The notes under the pieces: model-generated
Seen by the model: only the letters and a program-made list of their open reading frames with translations
Database searches by the model: none
Told to the model about the DNA's origin: nothing
Made by a program: the position numbers and the translations under genes
Assembly: GCA_009746045.1 (NCBI GenBank)
Contig: RPFO01000080.1
Coordinates: forward strand, 6,395,817 to 6,459,816
Origin: Mesostigma viride
Taxonomy: Eukaryota; Streptophyta; Mesostigmatophyceae; Mesostigmatales; Mesostigmataceae
Reading direction: 5' to 3'
DNA: 64,000 nucleotides
Shown here: piece after piece, positions 15,001 through 25,500 of the stretch
How the letters are laid out: each line of letters opens with the position of its first letter
How positions within the stretch are numbered: the first letter of the stretch is position 1

Positions 15001-16593
15001 TACTGCTCCGAGCGCTTGTGCAGGCGGGCTCTACTGCAGGAGCATGGCATGAAAAGGTGTCGAGTCTGCTGGAATCTATGGCCGAGGGCACGCAGCTTGC
15101 CGCCGTCTGCCAGTACCTCGCACGTGCCTTCTCTGCGATGGCCGTCTCTACCGTGGATGAGCTGACGAGGACATCGGTGGCGGTGGCGTTGCTTCCTGGG
15201 AATGCCGGGAACCTGCTGCGCGCGGCCGAGCACAAGGATGCGGTTCGTTTGACCAACCTCTTGTGGTCGTCGCTGATGGCCGAACCCCCCCCCGGCATTT
15301 CACAACTCCTGGAGCCTGCGCTGGACATCCTCCAGGTGCTTGTCCAGTCGACGTCCATCACCCAGGACGCCATGGCACGGGATATTCTGCTGACAGCCGC
15401 AACATCATTGGACCCGTACGAAGGGGACTTGGTGGCTGAGGCACTGCGCCTCATGTTGCAGCTTGCGAACTTGGATTCCCGGCGTGGCGGCTGGGAACCC
15501 GACCGGTGTACTCACACGGTGCACGCGGTGCTGGTCGCTGGGCTGCACGCGATGGGTAAATCCGAGAACAAGCGACTGGTGGATGTTGTGGGCAAGGCAG
15601 CCGGCGCGCTCTATGATGGCTACCATGGTAGCTTGCGGGTGGAGGAGGCCGTGTCCAACATGAGGATCCACAACATGGGTGCGCGGGAGAAAGCGCGCAA
15701 GGCACTTGGGACGATGAGGTCGGCGAAAGGCCAGGCCGACCCGCGCGACCTGCCCGTCTACCTGCGCGCAGCCGCCGCCCTTGTTGCGAACGCGGCCCCT
15801 GGCTCCAGCCTGGACTTGAACGAGAAGGAGTCGCTGCAGCGATTTGTGGAGGAGGCGTGCACAGTGCTCACTGGGTGCATGGGCAGCGGCTCCAACCTGA
15901 GGACGACATTGCGCGCCGCGGACCGCATGATGGGCCACTGCTGCAGCTCCGGCTACGCGTCTGGCCCGGTGCACCACGCCCTCGTGGGCGCCGAGAAGCT
16001 GAACCATCCATCGGGCGCGAACGAGGTCCTAGCCATTGTCACGGCCATTGTCACATCCCTGGATGCCCCAGCCTCACTTCTCAACACCCTCAGGGTCCTG
16101 GGCCAGCTCGTTGAGGGCCAAGCGGTGCCCGATGCTGACCTTGTTTGCGCCTCGGAGGTGCTTGGGACGGACGCCAGCGCGGCACGCTCCTTGTTTGAGG
16201 AGCTGGACCGGTTGTTTGCGTGCCCATCCAGGGATGAGCTGCTGTCGGTGCTCGAGGCCAGCGGCCTGATGCCCCTGGCTCAGATCGCCGCGTGCATCCA
16301 GGCGGTGCGGCGGGACGACTTGGCGACCGGCAGCGGAGCGCTGCCAAGACCACTGTTGGTAGCCGCCCTGCAGCTGGCGGGGATCCTAACCGCCACCTCT
16401 GTCCAGGTGGACGCAGGGAGCGCACTCTGGGCCGCAGGAGGCCTCCTCCATGCACAGTCTGGAGTTGCTGCTTCGGTCGCCGCCGTGGCCACGGTCAGCT
16501 TTATCTCGGGACTCTTTCCGACTGCTCGTGGCCCGGCTGTGCCGTCAGCAGAAGCAAGCGGGAGTCCGTCTGTTCTTGATGGTGGATCTCGAG
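1..16593 (+). CDS. Exon 1 of the giant gene: AAA+ modules, helical linker, ASH-like domains
   Basis: Uninterrupted coding for 16.6 kb, remarkable as a single exon. AAA module 2 has GPPGIGKT at residues 381-388 and WVLLDEIN at 447-454, followed by a FATMNP sensor strand. Module 3 has a degenerate P-loop, GETCTRKT, at 748-755 and LLDNIN at about 961-966. Charged coiled-coil segments lie near nt 4560-4790, 8060-8290 and 10560-10720. ASH-like beta domains lie around nt 12330-14200. The final 2.2 kb is Leu/Ala-rich and helical, resembling ARM/HEAT repeats by composition only. The exon ends GAG|GTGAGG at 16593/16594 in phase 1. The frame stays open to 16739, but that tail is AT-rich, unlike the exon, and is read as intron. 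Confidence 0.85.
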
Positions 16594-19500
16594 GTGAGGC
16601 TCCTGTACTGGGACCCACATTGCCACTATTTTTAGTTTTGAGCAGGCATATTATTATACATTTTCTGGGGGGAGGGGCTCAATTTCCCATTCATATGGTA
16701 AAAGTAAAATTAGATCTAAGTAATAATCAGGCCTTTTAGCTTCAAGGTTGCCACTGCGTGAATAGAGCACGTTATGATGATAGGAACATAGCTAGTCTGT
16801 CAGTCAAGTACCCATGTCAGCTGTGCGGCATGCATCTTCATCTAGAAACGTGTGTTACACTTAACATTAAATGGCATGGGCACGGACAGCAGCAGGATTT
16901 TTTCCCTACGGGGAATATCCAAGGAAGTTGAAATACACTTAGAAGCTTGATAGCAAAGCTACCCTATACTTGTACATCGAGCCACTCTAGCTTTTGCGCA
17001 GTACAGTCAACTGGTCACACAGTGTCGACCTTGTCCTGGCGAGTCATATTTGAAAGGACCTTAGGAGATTGGTACTTGCTTTTGTGTCCAAGGGGGCCCT
17101 ATGGACTGCAGGACTTTCAAAAGGGACAGAAACATCTAGGCACCCATCCTGTTGTACTTCGGGGAAATTTTGGTTTTAATAGTGTAGCACTGTGTACACC
17201 TCATAGCCCAGCAACCTCCATTCCTTGGCTTCCCTTGAATCATGTGATCCCCTTGACTTGTCTCCCCTTGGTCGCATGATTGTCGTGTGATTTCAATGCA
17301 GATGGATGGAGTACGCGTGATGGCCTGCCATCTGTTTCGGCCGGCTCGCGACCGGCACATATCGACTCTGGTCCAGCCAGCGGACACGCTTCCATGGTGT
17401 CGCGCGCCGAGGGAGATGGGGTTGAGGGAGATGGGTTACTGATGGGCGCTGTCGATGCGGCTGCTGATGCTGAAGATACAGGGCGAAGTCACACTGCCGA
17501 TACCACTGGTTCTTCCAGGGGTGCTCACGGTGCTGCCTCAGAGGCGCGCCATGGTTTCAGCAAACACAAGGGTGCGGGCACACCCATGGGGGAAGCCACC
17601 GATGATGCGGGTAAAGGCGGCATGCCAGGAGGGACATCCAGAGGCATGTCTGGTGCCATGGGCGGTGGCATGGGCGGTGGCATGGGTGGTGGCATGGGCG
17701 GTGGCATGGGGGGTGGCATGGGGGGTGGCATGGGGGGTGGCATGGGGGGTGGCATGGGGGGTGGCGTGGGCGGTGGCATGGACGGTGCCATGTCTGATGG
17801 CATGGACAGTGCCATGTCTGGAGGCATGGGCGGTGGCATGGGCGGTGGCATGGGCGGAGGCATGGGCGGTGGCATGGGTGGTGGCATGGGCGGTGGCATG
17901 GGTGGAAGAGCCATGTCTGGTGGCGCGGGTGGAGGCGCCATGTCTGGTGGCATGTCTGGAGGCATGGGCGGTGGCATGGGCGGCGCCATGTCTGGTGGCA
18001 TGCGTGGAGGTGCCATGACTGGTGGCATGGGCGGTGGCGTGGGCGGTGGCATGGGCGGTGGCATGGGTGGTGGCATGGGCGGTGGCGTGGGCGGTGGCAT
18101 GGACGGTGGCATGGGCGGTGGCATGGGCGGTGGCATGGGTGGTGGCATGGGCGGTGGCATGGACGGTGCCATGTCTGGAGGCATGGGCGGTGGCATGGGT
18201 GGTGGCATGGGCGGTGGCATGGGCGGTGGCATGGGTGGAAGAGCCATGTCTGGTGGCGTGGGCGGCGGCGTGGGTGGAGGCGCCATGTCTGGTGGCATGG
18301 GGGGTGGCATGGACGGTGGCATGGGCGGTAGCATGGGCGGTGGCATGGGCGGTGGCATGTCTGATGGCATGGGCGGTGCCATGTCTGGAGGCATGGGCGG
18401 TGGCATGGGTGGTGGCATGGGCGGTGGCGTGGGCGGTGGCATGGGTGGAAGAGCCATGTCTGGTGGCGTGGGCGGCGGCGTGGGTGGAGGCGCCATGTCT
18501 GGTGGCATGGGGGGTGGCATGGACGGTGGCATGGGCGGTAGCATGGGCGGTGGCATGGGCGGTGGCATGTCTGATGGCATGGGCGGTGCCATGTCTGGAG
18601 GCATGGGCGGTGGCATGGGTGGTGGCATGGGCGGTGGCGTGGGCGGTGGCATGGGTGGAAGAGCCATGTCTGGTGGCGTGGGCGGCGGCGTGGGTGGAGG
18701 CGCCATGTCTGGTGGCATGGGGGGTGGCATGGACGGTGGCCTGGGCGGTGGCATGGGCGGTGGCATGTCTGATGGCATGGACGGTGCCATGTCTGGAGGC
18801 ATGAGCGGTGGCATGGGTGGTGGCATGGGCGGTGGCATGGGTGGAAGAGCCATGTCTGGTGGCGAGGGTGGAGGCGCCATGTCTGGAGGCATGGGCGGTG
18901 GCATGGGCGGCGCCATGTCTGGTGGCATGCGTGGAGGTGCCATGACTGGTGGCATGGGCGGTGGCGTGGGCGGTGGCATGGGCGGTGGCATGTCTGATGG
19001 CATGGGCGGTGCCATGTCTGGAGGCATGAGCGGTGGCATGGGTGGTGGCATGGGCGGTGGCATGGGTGGAAGAGCCATGTCTGGTGGCGAGGGTGGAGGC
19101 GCCATGTCTGGAGGCATGGGCGGTGGCATGGGCGGCGCCATGTCTGGTGGCATGCGTGGAGGTGCCATGACTGGTGGCATGGGCGGTGGCATGGACGGTG
19201 GCATGGGCGGTGGCATGTCTGATGGCATGGGCGGTGCCATGTCTGGAGGCATGAGCGGTGGCATGGGTGGTGGCATGGGCGGTGGCATGGGTGGAAGAGC
19301 CATGTCTGGTGGCGCGGGTGGAGGTGCCATGACTGGTGGCATGGGTGGTGGCATGGGTGGAGGCATGGGTGCAAGAGCCATGTCTGGTGGCTTGGGCGGT
19401 GGCGTGGGCGGTGGCGTGGGCGGTGGCGTGGGCGGTGGCGTGGGCGGTGGCGTGGGCGGTGGCGTGGGCGGTGGCGTGGGCGGTGGCGTGGGCGGTGGCG

Positions 19501-22500
19501 TGGGCGGTGGCGTGGGCGGTGGCGTGGGCGGTGGCGTGGGCGGTGGCGTGGGCGGTGGCGTGGGCGGTGGCGTGGGTGGTGGCGTGGGCAGTGGCATGGG
19601 CGAAGGCATGGGTGGAGGTGCCATTTCTGGAGGCATGGGTAGTGGCATGGGTGGAGGGGTAATGGAACGCTTACATGGGGCCACCCACGGTCACCGTGTC
19701 GGAAGAAGCGCAACAAGCGAGGCCCCTGGCGCGTTCTCCCCTGCTAGGGCTGGCTGGATGGCAGGTATTTTGAGAATCCAAAGGGGATGTCGTGAAAGTG
19801 TACCAAGCGGACACAGCATGTCTGTTAATATCCCTCGTTCGGTTTCTTGTCTGGATTTAGAAAGATGATCCCTTGGCATCCTTCATCATCACAAGGCCTG
19901 CTTCCTGGTCTTTTTGTTTCGCGCAGATTGGATGGTTTTGGCAAACTTTGTCTTGTAGGCCTATCCTTTATTCCATACTCTACTTGATTGATTGTGTTGC
20001 GACGAAATCATTACCACCTTGAGGTTGAAAGTAGGGGTGGGCAGGTGGGATGTAGGGCGTGCACTACGGGTAAGGAATACAGGATGGGAGAGGAAAATGG
20101 AGTACACATGTATAGCGTCGTGGATGAAGAAAAATCATGATGAACTATTTTGCTAGCCCAGAACAGGCCATAAATTGATCTTTAAGAGGCAAATTGAAGC
20201 AGGGGTTAGGATTCACAGCGCGGCACTCGTTATACGGCGCCAAGAGGCAACGTACTGGAAAGCAACACTCATCGCAAGTTGTACCTGCCAATACCGATTG
20301 CAAGCCCAAATGGAGCCCCAGTGAAGCGATTCGCGAGGTCTATTTGTTAACAGTTAATCATAACCTCTATGGTAGAGAAAACGACCTAGGTGGCGATCAC
20401 TTATGGGCATTTTGTGTAGGGATGGGTTTGCTGAGGCTGTGAACTGGAACAGGCCATGTTTCCAAGGTCCATTCAAGCGGTGTCCTTGACCTGGAGAAAT
20501 TATTGGCTAACAACGGTAGGCTGCTGAGAGGATGTACCACCACAAATAATTAATGTAGTCATCGTTTTGTGCAGATCTCTGTTCAAGTTTAGTTTGCCAG
20601 GTTGGCTCATCAAATTCCAGTTTGCCTCCTTGTGTTTGTCAAAGCTATACGTTTGGGTCTAAGCGGCCTCCTTCGCTAGAGGTGCAAGTCAGGAATTGCT
20701 TTTCAAGTGAAAGTTCTGTGGCCTGCCCTGCATGCAATATTAACTTGCATATGTTGATGCCCTTTTCCTTGATCGGTGCTTTCAGGTCAAGAAAAGACTG
20801 GGTTAGTAACAAGTATATGCCCCCTATAAACCTTGAATGCAGCTTTTCTAAGATCCTTGTTATTGGCCTTGGGGAAATACTTGCACTCTAAACTCCTTTT
20901 GTATGCCACCCACTTTGATTGGATCTGGCAGGGCTCGCCAATATTGTTTTTAAGATTTGTCGACTGACCTGCTTGATATGCAGCACACAAGCTCATAGTG
21001 CATCTGCGTCCTGCGACGACTTGTACCGTAGTGTATTGTTTTTTTTCGGCTTGGTCGTACTTACGTCCTCAGTTTTTTTTCTAGGTCTTACAATAAATTT
21101 GAATGTACGTGTATATCCCTGTCTGTTCAAATCTTTCACTTGCAACAGGTGCTGGCACTCATGGACCCAGGGCGGGTGGCCGCACCGGTGGCGTCTGGGC
21201 CTCCAGGCCATGGGGTATACCTCCCGGTGGCCCTGGCAGCACTCCTGACGCATCGGCCAGTGGACCCCATGCCACCAGCGCAAGTGGCGGTGCATCAGCC
21301 GATGCAGGCGAGCGGCATGATGCCGTGGCTGCTGCGATGGTGGCCGGAACTTCTGATAGAGGCCTTGGACGCACAAAGTCCCTTGATGCTCACTCAGCCG
21401 AAGATGTCGGCGCGGCCACCGCAGACTTGGGCACTGAAGACATCCTGCTAGAGGAGGCGTCGGGAGAGCGGCGCAAGGATCCAGCACTTGCTGCCCCAGA
21501 GGCCTCATCCCTTGTAGATGCAGCAGCGTGCGGGGCGGAGGAGGCCCCCCCGGACCTTCCCGCGGTTTATGCGGACATTGATACGCTAGGCCGCCGGCTC
21601 ACGGGCGTTCGAGAGCTGCTGGCGACCGACCGGGCAGGCGAGGCCACGCTGCAGCAGGACGTGGTCCCTGTTGCGGCCATGCTGGAGGTGGTGCCAGAAC
21701 TAGGGCGCCTCTCGCTCGACTGGAGCCGCACGTTTGTGGCCATGGTCAAGTCAGTGCAGGCAGATCCCTCGTCGTCGCACGGAGACATTCCTGGCAGCGG
21801 CCCTCCCGACGGCACCAAGATCCGAACGCTCCTGGTGCATGGTGTCTCGATCGTGCGGCTGTCAGAACTGGTCAAGTTCCGCCTGGCCCAGCTGGGCGCC
21901 ACCCCCATGCTCAAGACCCTGGATGAGCTGGCGGAGCGCGTGCGTGGGCGCCTGCGCACCCTGCCGGTGCGGCCCGACCTGCTGGGTGGGGAGCTCACGC
22001 GGCAGCTCAAGGAGGCGGGCACCCTGGGGGAGGTGGATGCGGACGAAGAGGCCCGGAAGGTGCGGCGGGAGGGCGAGGACAGCGGCACGGAGCGTGAGGC
22101 GATCCAGGAGGTGGCGACGTTTGACCCCTTTGCCCACCTACGCAACCGCAAGTACATGGTGGCGCACAAGGGGGACGCGGACCGCGACGGCGACGACATC
22201 TCACTGGAGATGGGCAAGGACTTTGTGGACCCCTGGGCGACGCTGCAGCGCATGCAGGCCGAGAGCGAGGACGCACGCGTGGAAGGGGCCGCGACCAGCG
22301 TGCCGGCCAAGCTCAAGACGCCGGCGCTTACGGTGAAGCTGGAAGACCTCAAGATGAGCCTGCTGGGCCTGGACGAAGGGAAGATGCCCGAGGCACCCAA
22401 GGATGCCGCCGCGAGCGATGGCAAGGCTGGTGCGCGGCGGCCAGCAGAGACGTCGCGCGTGTTGAGCTCCCTCATCAAGAGCCGGCGGGACAAGGAGCTG

Positions 22501-25500
22501 ACGGACGTCACCGGCAAGGCAGGGGACAAGGCCAAGGGCGTCGCGGCCACCAAGGCCGATGGCTCTGGCCCAGGTAGTGGGACGCTTGAGATGTCGGGCC
22601 CTGGTGCGGACATGGCGGACGCGGAGCGGATGCTAGTAAACATGAAGATGGACATGTCGCCCGAGCGCATCGCTGAGCTGATGAAGGACGTCAAGCTCTA
22701 CTCGTTCTACGAGGAGCACAAGGGCGCGGAGAAGAGGCTCAGCCACAAGCTCTCTGCGGTCACAGGCAACATGGCCGTGGAGGCGCCGCCCCGCGCGGAC
22801 AAGTGGACGTACGAGCGGCTCGCGGAGTGCAAGTCGCTGCAGACAATGATCGACCACGTGCTGGCTCTCTACCGCGGCAAGTTCGAGGCGCTCTACTCGC
22901 GCACCAGTCTGCAGGGGGACCTGGTGTTCGAGTGGGCCATCCTGCTAGACAACTCGGGCTCAATGGCCCCCTACCAGGCCGCGGTCCAGGAGACACTTGT
23001 CCTGCTGCTGGAGGTGCTTCGCAAGCTGGAGATCCATGTGGCGGTTGCCAGGTTTGGCGACAGCGGGCCGCACGGGCGCGTCATCCTCAAGCACTTTGAC
23101 GAGCCCATGTCGGCACTGCTGGGGCAGAAGCTGCTTGAGTCGATGAGCTACACTGAGGCCTCCTTCCCTGTGTCAGGCCTTGAGGGCATCACCGAGGCCC
23201 TGTTTGCCTCGCGCCCATTTGTGGACGGCAGGACCCACCGCGCGGTGCTCATGCTGACCGACGCACTGTCCACGGAGATCCGGGTCGGCGGCGAGGTGAC
23301 GGGCATGATCGAGCCGCAGAGGAGGCACAACTTCAAGCTGGCCGTCATGCAGGTGCGCAGTGCATCCGCTCGGGAGCAGGCCAGGGTGCTCACCGAGACC
23401 CTGCGGCGCATCAGCGGGGACCTGAACGAGGTGCTGGAGGCGGAGGCGGTCTCCGAGAGCCTTGCCAACGTGGTCTCGGCGCTCATGGCTCGCGTCCTCA
23501 CCCGCTGCCTGCAGTCCCTCCTGGCCGACCGCGACCGGGCCACACCACCCGCTGCAGTCGCCGACGTGGTTGGGTCGTCTCGTGGCGGCGCGGCGGATGC
23601 GGGTGCCAGCACGGCGGACCGCGGCGGCCGGCCTGCTGGCATCATGGTGCAGGCGCCTGTCCGGCCCAGACTTCAGGCAATGCGGGAGGCGCTCTGCCCT
23701 GTGCATGAGCGCATCGGGTCCCTGGGCTTGGACGCCGCCATCAAGGCTGGCGCGGGCACGCAACCACAGGCGCTGTACAGTGTCAGCCCACCGGGGGCTT
23801 CGGTTCCCTTCTCAGACAAGGTGCGCGAGCAGCAGTTGCGGCGGCCACCAGGGGAGGCCGACACAGCCAAGGCGGCGCGGCAGGCGGCGCTGGCCGAGGC
23901 TATGGAGCGTTTGGAGGCCTATCGCACCGAGGTGCACCGGGAGGGGGGTCACCTCACCTCGCTGGCGCAAGCGCAGTGGAACCAGGCGCAGGGCAAGGTG
24001 GACGCGCAGGTGCGCGACCTGGTGGGCGTGCTGGAGGATGCCATGTTCCCCTTCAACAAGTTCACGCGACGGCAGGCAGACGACCATGGTGTGCTGTACC
24101 TTCCGGGGCTGATCCGGGCCATCTGTTCCGACTGGCAGTACAAGAAGGTGTTTGCAACCAAGCAGCGCGGTGGCAAGCGCGAGTACGCGGTGGCCATCGC
24201 GGTGGACGTCTCGGTCTCAATGGAGGGCCACCTGCAGGACTGTGCTCTGGAGACGCTCGTAGTCATGGTCGCCGCGCTGCAGCAGATGGGCATCGAGGCC
24301 ATCTCACTCATCGCGTTTGGGTCCTCGGTGACCCTGCTCAAGGCGGAGGGCACGCCCTGGGACGCCACTAGCATCTATGCTTTGCTCAACAACCTGCACG
24401 CGGGATGGGGTAAGGCGGAGCGGGCAGGTGCGGGTGCCAGTACCAGCGACCCGGGCAGCGGGGTGGCATCCAAGATGGGCACGTGCGATGCGGCCGCGGT
24501 CCACACCGCGCTGGACCTGCTCGAGGCGTCGGGCGTGCGGGGACCCAAGAAGGCTTTTGTGCTCACCGACGGCTACTCCACGCAGGGCCTGCAACTGGCG
24601 GAGGCGTTGCTGCGGGCGGAGGACGCAGGAATCGACGTGATCGGCGTCACGGTGGGCATGGACCGCACGTTTGTGCCGCGCGCGTACCAGAAATGGTTCA
24701 CGGCGGCCATCCCCTCAGTGGTCCCTGACGCGCTGCGCCGATTCTGCGAGGTGGAGGGGGAGGGTGTGGGTGATACGGCAGGGGATGCAGCGGAGGCGCA
24801 TGACCAGCTGGCGCGGTTGCAGGTGCAAGTGATGGCCGGCGATGACGACCTCGACAGCATCCTCAAGAACTTCAAGTCCAGCTTCCCCGACCTGGCGCAT
24901 CAGCTGAGCGAGGCGCGGGAGGGCGCGCTGGTCCAGGGCAACAACCCGGGCAAGCTCACCGTGGATATCGCGTTTGCGCTCGACGTCACGGGATCCATGG
25001 GGGTAAGGAACACCCGCTGCTGGATGCTTCATTACTTGACTGGTTGGATTGAAAGGGAAAGGGTGGCGCTTGTGGAGATAATGGTGGCTACATGGTGGAA
25101 GCAGTAGCGATGGTGATGCCTGGCTGTGCGCAGATGAAGCCGAGCATGGAACAGGGGGATATGAGAGTACTGATGATGGGGATGGGGATGGGGATGGGGA
25201 TGGGGATGGGGATGGGGATGGGGATGGGGATGGGGATGGGGATGGGGATGGGGATGGGGATGGGGATGGGGATGGGGATGGGGATGGGGATGGGGATGGG
25301 GATGGGGATGGGGATGGGGATGGGGATGGGGATGGGGCCGGATGGGGATGGGGATGGGGATGGGGATGGGGATGGGGATGGGGATGGGGATGGGGCCGGA
25401 TGGGGATGGGGATGGGGATGGGGATGGGGATGGGGATGGGGATGGGGATGGGGATGGGGCCGGATGGGGATGGGGATGGGGATGGGGATGGGGATGGGGA

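Noticed and set aside
16594-16739. C-terminal extension of exon 1 to the stop at 16739
   Set aside because: Base composition drops sharply after the GTGAGG donor and the spliced form continues in phase into exon 2.
17525-19716. Antisense frames of about 719 codons rich in Pro-Met-Pro or His-Arg-Pro-Cys
   Set aside because: Reverse translation of the GMGG repeat; no independent support.
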